A stretch of 64,000 nt of DNA from Amaurobius ferox (lineage: Eukaryota; Arthropoda; Arachnida; Araneae; Amaurobiidae), in NCBI GenBank assembly GCA_951213105.1, contig OX578144.1:85201015-85265014 (forward strand). Reading direction: 5' to 3'. Of the stretch, positions 1 to 11,902 are shown piece by piece. Numbering within the stretch: the stretch's first letter is position 1; each line of letters opens with the position of its first letter. The translations under genes and the position numbers were made by a program. Below the pieces are notes generated by a model. The model was not told where the DNA came from, searched no databases, and saw only the letters and a list, made by a program, of their open reading frames with translations.

Positions 1-663
1 AATCGAAAAAATAATTATTAAAATTAACAGACAGATTTAATTTAATTGCGTTTCTGAGTAACATGATATAAGATAGAATCTTATAACATGTTAAATATGT
101 CATGTCTTATAACATAAACTGCGAAATTAAATAACGATTTTGATTTCTCTATACTTCTCATTGTTCCGTAAAAGCTTGTTTTAAATAAACCATGAACCAT
201 GGAGATAGATTTCCCCTTTAAATCATGTTTCAAACAATACATGTTTTCAGAAAGTGACTAATTAACGCAAACAATCTCCCATCAAACTCAGAGATTAAAT
301 TTTAATTCACTTTCAAACGATTTTCAAGCTTTTCGTTTGGATAAACCACGGAGTTAGGGAGTAGAACTCCTAGGAAAAAGTTCCGTTTTTCATTAATATC
401 TCGACAACCCCAGGTCTTAGAAACTCGAAACTTGGACAAAATTTATGGGGGGATATTTCAAGGCTATCCACCAAATTTCATTAAATTCGGTTCAGCCGTT
501 TTTCCGTGACGATGAGACAAACGAAAATGTCGTTTTTTACTAATATCTCGAGAACCACTGGTCGTAAAAACTCAAAACACGGATATAATTTTAAGTGGGG
601 CTATTTCTGGGCTACCCACAAAATTTCATCAAATTCTGTTCAGCCGTTCTCCCGTGATGATGG

Positions 664-733
<70 letters not shown>

Positions 734-760
734 TTTTCATTTTTATTTATATAGATTTCG
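1..760. repeat. 3' part of a dispersed repeat with internal 147-base duplication
   Basis: Two direct copies of roughly 145 bases lie at about 378-522 and 525-670. Both carry an ATATCTCGA motif, then CAAAATTTCAT-like and TTCAGCCGTT-like text, and end in GACAAAC, with an offset of 147-148 bases. The second copy runs into a (CAGA)n tract and a short T-rich tail ending TTATATAGAT. Tails of this kind are common at the ends of arthropod non-autonomous elements, but I cannot name the family. The left end is cut by the window edge. No coding potential is visible; the translation over the (CAGA)n tract is just the repeat read as protein. Confidence 0.6.
671..733. repeat. (CAGA)n microsatellite
   Basis: Uninterrupted CAGA tetranucleotide tract of about 62 bases at the end of the dispersed repeat. 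Confidence 0.95.
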
Positions 761-1611
761 AAAGCATACCTTATTATGTAAGGCGATGGAAACTATTCTT
801 GAAATTGAAGAGGCTAAAAAAATTAAATAATGCGTAACTTGGATTTTATACGATTTAGCTTAGGATAATTTTCAGTTATAATTAACTAAGACTATCATGC
901 GACGATGTTTGTAAAATAATAACATTCATATTCCAGATATAATTTGATTATTTATCAAATAATATGTAATGTTAGATCTAGTAAAATTTTGCCAAAATGA
1001 AACTATATTCTTCAGTTGAAATTAAGCAATTAAATATCTATCTTTTAAGGGAAACTTGTGGAAAGTAACTTTGAAAGAGAAAGTAAAAACGGTCCTGAAA
1101 AATACTTTTACTTTATTGTATTTACAATCTTTATAATTATATTAAAATATCAACTTTGTCACTTAAAGTTAATATTATTAGTTCCCTAACAGTATTATTA
1201 AATACCATACCGTTTCTCATCAAAATACAATTAATATACAATTGTATTATTTTACAATGATGATATGTTTATGGGCGATTTCCAAGTGTCAATTCCATTT
1301 ATTTTGCGAAATTCTTTCACTGTGTGTGTACTTGCTGCTCTGAGTTTTACACATCTTGCCTCTTCGTAATTCATTCTCAACTTTTGTTAAATATGCATAT
1401 GTTATAACTGTACTGTTTTGACTTGCAGAAGGGAGGTTTTACTAGTGGCGCCTCATGACTTCAGGAATGGGTGAAGAAGATTTACTGGGGATATTCCACC
1501 TTCCTCGACAACGAACATGATCAAAGCACATCACGCTACTGGCACAAGTGTTATAAACTATTATCTAAAAATAGCCAAACGAGTTTGAAAAATTCGACAA
1601 ATAATAATAAT
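761..1611. other. No recognisable feature
   Basis: AT-rich sequence without a gene or a repeat I recognise. A 76-codon open stretch from 1471 has no motif I know and runs into the family A element at 1612, so I do not call it a gene. Confidence 0.5.
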
Positions 1612-2553
1612 AAAAATCTGATGTGGGCAACACATGACTTTCCTTATAAAATTGCAATGAATTTACTACGCTTACAGTTTAAAAAAATGTTATTCTTATA
1701 GTAGATACTTATATTCTTTCCAAGATATTGAATTTTCTTCAATTAGTCGTCATTTTCATTGATTTAGCGTCATGTCTATCAATTTGGCGAGATTTTTGTT
1801 GATTTGGCAACAATTAAAAATGTCACCAAGTTGGCGACATTTCGCCAAATTCGTCGCCAAAATCTCTCCAAGCGTTATGGACAGCAAAATAAGTTATTCT
1901 TACAGCAGATAAATGACTATTGGCGTTCAAATACAAAAGTATTACTCAAAGTATCTTTTTTCATGAATGGAACGAGCTAGATCCACGAGAATGGTGTCAT
2001 CCAATCTATCGCATGGTGTTACATATGAAAAGTGAACATGTTTCACAATAGGAAATATTTTTTTTTATTTTATATAACTTTTTGCTAATTTTTTTTTAAA
2101 AATGTGCAATATCTTTAGAACGGTTCATATTAGCGTTCTAAAATTTATGTTAATCGTTTTCTAATGAAAAATTACATAAGAAATGTCCATTTGCGTAACT
2201 TTATAAGCGGTTTTGATTTTTTGACGATTTTGTCAAAATTTCACTCGAAAATTTAGGGGGGTTCTGAGCATTCGATTGCGTATAAAAACAATAAGCTTCC
2301 AGTGTTTACGGATTGTGATTTTTGTACCAAATTTCGTTCGAATCGGTCCATTCGTTCGTCAGTTATCGTCTCCACAGACTCACTGACACACACACACACT
2401 TTCACACACACACACACACACACAGACATCACATCAAAAATGTTTGATTCGTGATCAGAGATGCTTGAAACGTGCTCTCCCGACGAAAACTCGAATTCGA
2501 ATTTTCGACCCCGTCACAGTACTTTCCTTATACATTATGTATATAAGGAAAGT
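1612..2553 (+). mobile_element. Family A non-autonomous element, copy A1
   Basis: The 5' end is TCTGATGTGGGCAACACATG followed by ACTTTCCTTATA. The interior holds short GGCGA/TCGCC repeats around 1770-1875, a stretch resembling common element tails (TTTGTACCAAATTTCGTTCG), a CA microsatellite near 2390-2425, and a terminal hairpin at 2521-2553 whose arms are ACTTTCCTTATACAT and TATATAAGGAAAGT. No open frame of note, so it must be moved in trans if it moves at all. Seven further copies in the window give the boundaries. Confidence 0.85.
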
Positions 2554-2717
2554 AATAACCCATTCAGATGATGACTGCATGTGAAGCAGCGCTTACCTTG
2601 CGTTAACTCACTAACCGCCGCTGGCTTATACGCCCTGGACAAAAATGTAGTCACCTAATTGACTGATGTCTGTTTTTATAAGGAACTAAGTTCTTCTCGT
2701 ATATACAACAGCTTGTT

Positions 2718-3645
2718 ACTTTCCTTATATACATAATGTATAAGTAAGTATTGTGGCGTTAGTATTGTAAAATCGAATTCGAGTTTTCGACGGGAGAGCA
2801 CGTTTCAAGCATCCCAGATCACGAAGCAAACACTTTTGAGGTGATGTCTGTGTGTGTGTGTGTGTGTATGTCAGTGAGACTGGAGAGACGATATCTCACG
2901 AACTAATGGAGCGATTCGAATGAAATTTGGTACAAAAATCACAATCCGTGAATACTGGAAGCCTATTATTTTTAAATGGAATCGAATGTTCAGAACCCCC
3001 CTAAATTTTCGAGTGACATTTTGAAAAAATCATCAAATATTCAAAACCTTTAATAAAGTTACGCAAATAGATATTTCTTATGTAATTTTACCTTAGAAAA
3101 CGATTGACATAAACTTTAGAACGCTAGCATAAACCGTTCTCGATATGTTTCAAATTTTTCAAACAAATTTATAAAATATCCCATAAATTAAAAAAGACAT
3201 ATTAACTGTTGAGAAATATAATCATTTTTCATATGTAATATCATGCGATAAATTCGATGACATCATTCTCGTGGATCTAGCTCGTTCCATTCATAAGAAA
3301 ATATACTTTGAGTAATACATTTTTATTTGAACTCCGATAGTCATCTATCTGCTATAAGAATAATTTATTTCTCCATCCATAACGCTTGGCGAGATTTTGG
3401 CGACGAATTTGGCGAAATGTCGCCAACATGGCGACTTTTTAAATGTTGCCGTATTAAGGAAAATCTCGCCAAATGAATAAAAATGGCGCTAAATCGATGA
3501 AAATGACGACTAATTAACGAAAATTCAATATCTTGGAAAGAATATAAGTATCTACTATAAGAATAACCTATTTTTTTTGCTGTAAAAGTAGTAAATTCAT
3601 TGCATTATATAAGGAAAGTCATGTGCTCCCAACATCAGATTTTAT
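2718..3645 (-). mobile_element. Family A non-autonomous element, copy A2
   Basis: Reverse-oriented copy lying 164 bases from A1. The 3' hairpin is at 2718-2749 and has a damaged right arm (TAAGTAAGT in place of AAGGAAAGT). The GT microsatellite is near 2850-2868, the GGCGAC section near 3390-3440, and the 5' end is the CATCAGA at about 3634-3640. It is clearly diverged from A1, so it is not a recent duplicate of it. Confidence 0.85.
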
Positions 3646-5114
3646 TTAGTGTTAGAACGCAATTACTTTTGGACTTTCCAACGACAAACGCAGATTCTAT
3701 AATAACTCCAAGCAAAAAGAACATGTCCCATTAACAATTAACTTAGCTATAGTTTGAGTCAAGGATACTAATTGAATAACAAATAGAGGAATTATCACAT
3801 ATTACATTTAAATTTGAGGGACATTGAGTGATTACTAATCCGTAATATTTCCAAATTTATGTCCAAGTTCGATAAATTTTACAATTACTGAGACAATGGT
3901 TTTAGTGATATATACAGACAGTTATGATGGATTCGTCATCAGAAAAATCATTTTTAAAGCCAGCATCGTGTCGACAAACAGTGTGTTAAACGAAATAGAT
4001 TTTAGTTTTAAATTAAAATGTATTTTTAGTTAGAAAATTAAGTCATAATTAATCATTTTTTAGAAACACCGGTAGAAGTGGAATGAGACCGTGGTTGTAT
4101 ATTATTTTTACTGAGAGCAAAACAAAAAATCCCAAATTAAAACAAAAGAAACATGTGGAAAAATATTAAAATTGAATGTAATGAGGTTCCTCAATTTGAC
4201 AAAGATTCAAAAGTAAATGGATTTTGAATTTGGATGAATTTACGTTTTAGTGAAATTTCAGTACAATCTGTTTCCACATCTATTTTTACCAATTCATTAG
4301 TAAACAGACATTCAAAAATTTCATAATTTAACTTTTTGTAAACAAATAACAGCTTAACTTAATAAAAATGCAAATATAACGAAGCGAATACCTTTCATTT
4401 ATAATAATAAAAACAAAACTTCCAACATTTTTCGCCTATTTGGATATTCCATTATAGTTTCAGCTTTATTCTAATTTTTTTTGCCATCGATTATTTCATT
4501 TTCAGTGTTTTCCTAGCATGAGTACCCAGAAGTAATTGTAATTTAAAATTAGATTTCTGAAAGCGTTGCTTGCAGAATACAAAATCAGGCATGGCGATAT
4601 TTTATTAAAGCTGCAGAAAGTCGGGAATAAAATTGAGTTTTCATTTTAAGAGATTTTTCCATGAATTGTTTATCGTAAACAATCCTTTTACCGGGTTTTA
4701 AATTACACCTCATATAGTAAAAGAATGAATAATTATTCATAAAGTTAGTTCCACTTTTGTATAATAGTCTAATAATGTATACAGTAAAATTTCGACGATG
4801 TTTCCGTCTCCTTAAAAAAAATTAAAAAATGAAAAATACATAAATTTTTTGAAGAACAAAGAAAACTAGGGAAGACTTACAATAAGGGATACTTTAAGGA
4901 AAGACTTACAATAGAATTTAAAAACATATTCAGGGAAGTTTCGAACTTTTGAATATAAAAGCTTCTCAGGAAAGTTATTCATCACTTCAATAACTTCCAT
5001 GATAGTAGTTCCAAAAGTTCCATGATAGTAGACGTTAGGCTTATCCATTGTAAAGTAAGCATGTTCGATCGAATAAAAGTGATTTTAGCTGTCCTAACGG
5101 AGAATAAAAGTAAG
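3646..5114. other. No gene seen; includes diffuse old repeat
   Basis: AT-rich, no coding region I can defend. A 60-codon open stretch on the minus strand at 4866-5048 contains small internal duplications (TTCCATGATAGTAG twice) and no known motif. Confidence 0.5.
4240..4660. repeat. Old dispersed repeat (three copies in window)
   Basis: Patches of this stretch recur near 32640-33000 and 36400-36680, for example AACAGCTTAA..TTAATAAAAATG and the later GATATTCCATTA, plus GCAGAATACAAAA followed by ATGCC/GCATGGC-type text. The similarity is interrupted and low, as expected for an old element. Family unknown. Confidence 0.35.
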
Positions 5115-5185
5115 TCGGCTCGGCAACAAAGCGAAATAGATGAAACAAGCCAATTACAAAGTTGTGCAGCATTGTTTATTTAGTA
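5115..5185. repeat. Left arm of an inverted repeat that encloses the gypsy insertion
   Basis: Read in reverse, this stretch matches 16719-16790 over about 70 bases: both contain CCAATT flanked by AAGC and ACAA.GTTG in matching order, and GAAATA(A/G) blocks. The two arms lie about 11.6 kb apart only because the gypsy element was inserted between them; without it they would be about 335 bases apart. Confidence 0.5.
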
Positions 5186-5517
5186 GGAATCAATACCAGG
5201 AACTAAAAACACATACACGGAAGACAATAAATACCCACCAAAAGGTGGATCCTCATAGTCTGTCACAAAGTGAGCCCACAATGTCTATTAAATGCCCATA
5301 AAGGAATGCGTAGTAATATCTCTAAAGGAATGCTTAGTAATATTTCTAAAGGAGGGCTTTTTAAACAGTCTCCATACTGCCTTTTTTCATGTAAGTGTTG
5401 ATTATTGTGTCATTCCTGAATATGACAGGAACTCGACAATATTCATTAAATGTCTAAATAGAAGTTTTATTATGCCAAATAAATGTCTGCTCTCCCAGAT
5501 TTATTGTCGGTCCCTAC
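5186..5517. other. Interior of the old inverted-repeat element, left part
   Basis: About 330 bases between the inverted arm and the gypsy element. Contains a short 24-base duplication (CTAAAGGAATGC-like near 5298-5350). No coding region supported. Confidence 0.4.
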
Positions 5518-5521
5518 TTAT
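5518..5521. other. Target-site duplication TTAT, left
   Basis: TTAT lies directly before the TG of the left LTR and again directly after the CA of the right LTR at 16719-16722. Four bases is within the usual range for Ty3/gypsy integrases. Confidence 0.8.
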
Positions 5522-6746
5522 TGTGGTAGCGAAATCAGTACCAACAGTATCTACTGACTCCACTACACACAACACCGTGAAACGTAATTTTAATATACCA
5601 AAAGAGAACTATTAATTTTATCATAACTACCACAATTAACACCAGGTTCAAACGAAAGGAAATTCCCAGTTTAGGGGAATTAAACCCTAAATGATGTACA
5701 GTGAGTAAACATAAAGGCAACACAATAAACAGGCTCATTTATCGCACAAATTACTATTTATTTTAAGAATTTCAAAGCCAACATATATATATATATAACT
5801 ATTTTTCAATTTAGCAAATATTAATCAGAGCTTCACTTCAATAAAAGAACAATCACACTTTTATGCTCTGTTCAAATTTATATATCAAACAATAATTAAT
5901 TCACAATAATCATATGATTTAATCCTGGGTCTAAATTAACCATAAATGTATTATTAATCATGAGCCAAACTATATTATAGAAAATAGTCGTCGTTATGCC
6001 AGTGCTGTACGGCAATAATTTTCCCGAAAAGAAAAGGTTACCTGGTCTCTTATACATTTCAAATTTTGCAGAAAAAAGATTCTCATCAGATGAGCACAGT
6101 TTAAGGCTGAAGCAAAAAGTTCTCAAAATGGATTGACGAGGAATAGTCCAAAAAATTTAGAACACAGGACTTCATCTTAGTATTGCAAGAACGCCGACCT
6201 CCGATAAAAGTACTATTCCAAACCCGGAATTTGACGACAGATTCCTGGAATAAAAAAAAAGATTTTAGAAAATTGTGCAGACGACTTAATGATGGTTTCC
6301 AGGTTCTTCTTCAATCATCTCCAGAAAAACAGGGGCGGTTTCCTTTAGAACCGAATGCCCATCTCCGCCAGTTTAGCCATTTCGGCCAAAACCTTTGTCT
6401 CTACCATAGACAAATTCTTCATGCGACTCTCATAGTCGAAAACTCCAGCTCGAAGAGAGCAAACTGTGGGTCGCTCGGGCCCACGCCAAAGAATTTCTCC
6501 TCCGCTGCGCCTCTTCCTGATTGGACAGGCGCGCTTCTCCTAGCAACAGGCGATCACACGTCACGCATCCCAGCCAGACGCAAATCCTAGACATTCTCAC
6601 GAATTCTCGACCAAAAGCGCTTTTCAATGCGATTTCAATAGAAACAAGTCTTAGCAAAAAACACAGCACAGGCACGGACGAAGAGAAGGATGTTTCTCTC
6701 ACAGAAAAATACGAAAAGGCTCATGGCGCATAAATGCGACATGACA
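5522..6746 (-). repeat. 3' LTR of the gypsy element (1225 bases)
   Basis: In element orientation it starts TGTCATGTCGCATTTATGC and ends CGCTACCACA, so it has the TG..CA ends. Compared with the right LTR I see one G/A change near 5751, a (TA)2 length change near 5790, one G/T change near 5846 and one A/G change near 6187. Open stretches inside it (for example 6183-6590) are duplicated in the other LTR and are not genes. Confidence 0.95.
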
Positions 6747-8968
6747 GCTCTCCCCTCCTGGGAGGCAAAAATTTTCCGAACACAGTGAGGAAAATTTTTC
6801 TCTCACTCAAAAACACAAAATTTTACAAAGAGTCTTAGGAACCTGTAAGTGTAAAATAATTTAGAACAAAATTTTGGGCGAGAAAAGTGCGATCGTTCAC
6901 CCTTCTCAAAAGCAACAACACTGTAGATCTGAATGACTGGCCAAGCCACTCATCACCAGAGGTAAAGACAAAAAAAAAACCAAAAGGATGACAAGGCGTC
7001 ACCACATCTTAAAGGAACCTTTACAAAAATTCACATTTAAATACATTCAGAAAAAAAAAATTTGTCAAGGCACTTTGCCTGACAACACAATATCTCAATC
7101 AACCACATTGAGATCAACCAGGTGATACGAAACAAAAACATGATATGATATGAATTTACAAACTTAAACAATATAAACAATTAAAAAAAATTTTAAATTT
7201 CAAACATTTGTCACTTTCAAAACACACAAGTGACACAAAACAATTCTTAAAGGATTAAATATTTTGAAAATTAATTTTTAACTTAAATTTGTCATAATCA
7301 GGAAATGAGATTCTTCACTCATTCAAAATTTGTCTCACTTTTTGAGAACAAAGTCACTTTCAATATTTCAATTTTCCAATTTCAAACTTTTCATTTCAAA
7401 ACTTTCATTTCAATTTAAACTTTCACTTTAAATTACTTTCAAATTCAACACATTAACCTTAATTTACATTTACTTTTCAATTTTTCAACATTTCAACTTT
7501 TCATCATTTATTCAACATATTTTCGTCATTAAAACAATTCAGAATTTTCTTATTCTGACTCAACTTTCATAAATTACTTTAAATTATTCATTTATTTACA
7601 TTATTAAATTTATCTTAAAATTTCAATTTACTTTACTTTCAACAACTTTCACTCTGAAATAACTTCAACAAGTGACCACTTCATGTCACAAAGAAAAAAT
7701 TTACATTTAAACACATTTGTCTACTGAGAGAGAGAGAAGAGAAAAAATTCTCTTGAAATTCACGTCAGTTATGTACAAGAGCAGGAACACATCCAAAGAG
7801 CAAACTCGGCGGGGACTAACGAGTTGCCAAGAAGTAAAAAAGGGAGGTGTAAAAAAGGAAAAAAAAATACTCGCGTGCAGGATGCAGATGCAGCAGAACA
7901 GGACGCCAGGACACGCCTCAGAAGCCACGGACGTCACAAAAATTTTGGACAGCTTGCGCTGACCCCATCATCGTCATCATCATCATCTTCTTCATCATCA
8001 TCATCCTCACAGCTTCACCAGTTTCCCACCTGGCCAATCACAACCCTCCTAGGTAGGCTCGGAGCAAGTTGTCGTCCAGGACTCCAGTCCTGCCACAAAG
8101 CACCGGGCTTTTAAATTTGTCAAGCTGCTTCTTCATCTGTGATCCATGTAAAAATGTTCATGTTTGTGTCCACCAGCCAGCTTCCAGGAAAAAGGTTTGC
8201 AGCATAAAAATATGATGTCTCACTGAAATTTGTGTAGATGTTTGAAAACTGCTGGTCAAAAAAAACAACAATGTGAAATGGAATTTCAAGAGAAAAGAAT
8301 TTCAACAAAACATCAGCCAAAAATTTTCACCTCTCTCAGCAACAAAGTTTCAAAAACATTTTTCAAAAGAGATCATTTACTTTTGATCTTCAAAAAAAAA
8401 ATTTCATTAAATTTCAAAAATTCTCAATTCAAAACTTTCCATTTTCAAATTCAAATTACTTAATTTACTTCAATTACTTTATATTTACTTTATATTAATT
8501 TTAATTTTATCGAAATCATTTACTTTTTTCAAAATTTCAAAAATTTCCTCCTTTTAGTTAGGGGAACAACAAATACTAACACCATTTCAATTATTTCATG
8601 AACTTAAATAAGTAATCAAACATTTTTTTTTTCAATAAAACACATCAAAATAATCAAAGTCAATCAAAACAGGACTCTCGAAAATTTTAAAGTCCAAGGA
8701 GAGTCAATTAACAAAATTACTTATTATTTAAATTACAATATAAACATTCATAACTTATGGTTCACAAAATCAATTAATTTTCTGTTTTCTTTTAACTTAA
8801 TTTGCAAGATTTCCAATAAATTTTAAAAAATCACAACAATTTTTTCATAAATTCTATTTTAAAAGACAATATTGAAATATAAAAACTTAAACAAGTATAA
8901 ACTTAAATTTAAAATGAGATTTTTCTTGCAAAATTTAATTTCTGAAAAATTGTGAACTCAACCAAAAT
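6747..8968 (-). other. Long non-coding stretch between pol and the 3' LTR
   Basis: About 2.2 kb, strongly A-rich in plus-strand reading, with many short TTTCAAA/TTTCAATTT repeats at 7330-7660 and 8340-8560 and a (TCA/TCT)n tract at 7967-8010. I see no envelope-like frame on either strand: no long frame, no signal peptide, no transmembrane segment. Short open stretches near 7717-8114 read across simple sequence. It may be a decayed third gene, captured sequence, or structural RNA leader-like sequence; I cannot tell which. Confidence 0.6.
6748..6759 (-). promoter_or_regulatory. Polypurine tract of the gypsy element
   Basis: On the minus strand the sequence directly before the 3' LTR is AGGAGGGGAGAG followed by one C and then TGTCATG. 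A purine run in this position primes plus-strand DNA synthesis in LTR retroelements. Confidence 0.85.
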
Positions 8969-11902
8969 TTAATATTGTGAAAATCTTTGAGATCTAAGAT
9001 TATAAGGTGTACGTGTATTTCTTTTTGTCATATAATACTGATTTTGGTGTGGTGTATAACTATTTCTATATTTGTTGTTGTAAATGATTCTTCCATTTCC
9101 TCTATTATCAAAGTTATTTGAATTATTTCTAGGTGTGAAATGTTGACTTTTATTAGCATGAAAGTTTGATCTAGTATGAACAGCATTTTCATTTACCCTT
9201 TTATTTGGCAAATTAAATCTTACTCTTTTCACAGTCTTTTTGTTTTGAGATTTTTCTGTAGATCTTGCTAAACAAGATTTTAGTTTCACAGAGTCTTTCT
9301 CAGCGGTGATCACAGGAGTAAGTTTATTTGACTTAGAGTTCAGTTTTTGACTTTCAGTAGTTTGTTTTGAAAACTTTTGCAATTCCTCTCTTCTTGGAGG
9401 TAAAAGAGTCAATCTGTTCACATGAACCAGTTGTTCATTTTTGGGATTCATCACATGTCTGATTAAAAAATTTACAGCAGAAGTTTGTTTTATCACTTTA
9501 AAAGGACCTCTATTAAAAGAGCTCAGTTTTCTTGACTGGCATTGAGGCAAAAAGGGAGTGTAAAGATACACTAAATCACCAATTTTAATATTGGGCATCT
9601 TCGCTTTCTTATGTTGTTGTAAAATTTGTGAATTTTCAGCTTTTTCCAAGTTACTTTTTACTACATCATATGTTCTTTTAAGTCGGAATCTCAAGTCCTC
9701 ACCATAATCATATGTTGATTCATATGTTGGAGGTTTAAATCCAGCAATCAAAGTATTTGGAACTGATAAATCTCTACCATAGAGTAAATAAGCAGGAGAT
9801 TCACCCGTAGAAGCATGTATGGCATTTCTATGCGCTAATAAAGCAAAATGGATTAAATTGTCCCAATTATCTTTATCGTTATATGCAATATTTTTCAAGG
9901 ATCTGACCAAAGTACCATTTAATCTTTCAACACAGCCGTCTACGGAAGGCATATAGGCAGTAGTAGTATTCTTTATTATTCCCAATTTCTTATAAAAACA
10001 TCTTGCTGTTCTAGAAACAAAATTCGTACCTTGATCTGAGACGATGTATTTGGGTATACCATGCTGAGCCATATAGTGCTCTAAGCAATTTAAAATGTCT
10101 TCAGTTTTAATTGAAGCCAAAGGATATGCTTCAGGCCATCTGGTAAAATAGTCAGTTATCACAAGAATAAATTTATTTCCAGATCTTGATATAGGTAATG
10201 GTCCAACACAATCCATGGCGATTCGCTCAAATGGATATGTAGATTTTGAAAATTTTTGGATGGGTGCTTTGTTATTTCTAAAACCACGATTTACCACACA
10301 AATTTCGCATGATGACACATAATTTTGGGTTTGGGAATACATTCCCTGCCAAAAGTATTTTCTACTCACAGAAGCTAAAGTTCTTCTAAATCCACAATGT
10401 GCGTAAGTAGGGCAATCATGATGTAACCACAAAATTTCAGACACAAGTTCCTGCGGAACAACAACTCTTTCTTGTTCTTGATGTCTACGTTTAGGGTACC
10501 TATGTGTACACCATAAGATATCATCCTTTCTAAAAAATACTAAAGTTTGTGGGTAAGGTTTTATGTTCTTATCTAAGAGATCTATAATTTTATTGCATCT
10601 TGGGTCAGATTTTTGAGCATTCTTAATTCTTATGAGCAAAGTAGGACAAGTAAATGTTTGTTCCAATTGACCACTTTGTATGTTATTTTCATTTTGAATT
10701 TCACTTTCACCATTATCAACAGCACAGATCTCATTTATTTCATTTGTATTGGCAGGATTCAAATTGACTTCTGATTCTCTTATATTGCTACTATTAGAAT
10801 TTGGATTTACACTTTGAAAATTCTGATTAACATTTTGAAAATTTTGATTAACATTTTGATTTATAACTTTATATTGTGACACAAATCTTCGTGGAATGTT
10901 CTCAATAGTATTAGTACATTCATCAACATTTCTCGAAAGATAATCAGCTACCAAATTTGCTTTTCCTGGTTTATGTACTATTTGATAATCAAATTGTGAT
11001 AGAGATGCAATCCATCTTGCCAATCTAGATGTAGGATCTTTTAACTTAAATACAAACGACAAAGAGATCTGGTCGCAAAAAATTGTGAAAGGTTTTCCAA
11101 TTAAATAGTGTTTATAATAGTTAGTAGCCCATACAACGGCTAATGCTTCTCTTTCGACAACACTGTATTTACATTCAGCTTCATTCAATTTCCTACTTGC
11201 ATAAGATATTGGATGAAAGATTTTGTTTTCATCTTCTTGGGACAAATAGCAACCCAAAGAGTGATTTGAAGCATCAGTGTGTAAAATAAATGGTTTTCTA
11301 AAATCTGGAAGAGTCAAAATTGGTTTTGACAAAAGTTTTCCTTTTAAAATTTCAAAAGATTTTTGAGCTTCATTTGTCCAAATAAATTTCTTTTTACTTT
11401 CATTATTCTTAGTCTTTAGTAAATCTGTTAGTGGAAGGGTAAGTTCTGCATAGTCTTTTATGAATTTTCTATAGAATCCAGTGAGTCCAAGAAATTGTCT
11501 CACATTCTTAATTGATTTAGGAATTTTAAATTTTTCTACAACTTCCAAGTTGTGAGTATCAGGTTGTACTTTTCCATTTGATACTAAAAATCCAAGATAC
11601 TTAATTGTTTTTCTGAAGAAATAGCATTTGCTTGGTTTCAATTTAATACCATGTTTACTTAATCTTACAAAAATTTCTTCTAGTTTTTTCAAATGTTCTT
11701 CGAATGTTCTTGAAGCAACAATAATGTCGTCAATGTTAATTCCAGATATGCCAGCCAGCACCAGAGACATCAGTCTCTGAAAGGATGCAGGCGCATTCTT
11801 AAGACCAAATGGAGTTCTGGTCCATTCAAAGTGTCCGTCAAGTTGTTGAAAAAGAAGTTTTTGGATAATCATCAGGATGTAAACACAATTGATAAAATCC
11901 AC
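8969..11902 (-). pseudogene. pol, second part: RT palm/thumb, RNase H, integrase
   Basis: This 977-codon frame continues reverse transcriptase after a frameshift near 11840. Its first ~20 codons lie in the wrong frame for pol; real homology starts at DGHFEWTRTPFG (residues 22-33). Then come the RT block LKNAPASFQRL, the catalytic-position NIDD (residues 56-59, where the family usually has an aromatic residue before xDD), and RNase H with HTDAS (D210), REAL (E252) and the AD near 320. A linker at 330-415 is Asn-rich with VNQNFQ repeats. The integrase has an HHCC-type zinc-binding region (about 494-534) and a DDE core with D564, D623 and E659, all present. A GPF module at about 799-801 lies in the integrase C-terminal domain. 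No chromodomain is visible. Apart from the RT lesions this part looks intact. Confidence 0.9.

Noticed and set aside
6183..6733. Open stretches of 70-135 codons inside the LTR, repeated at 16155-16705
   Set aside because: They lie in both LTRs on both strands, have no known motif, and follow from the GC-richer LTR island having few stops.
6747..8968. An envelope-like third gene of the gypsy element
   Set aside because: No frame of useful length on the minus strand, no signal peptide and no membrane segment.
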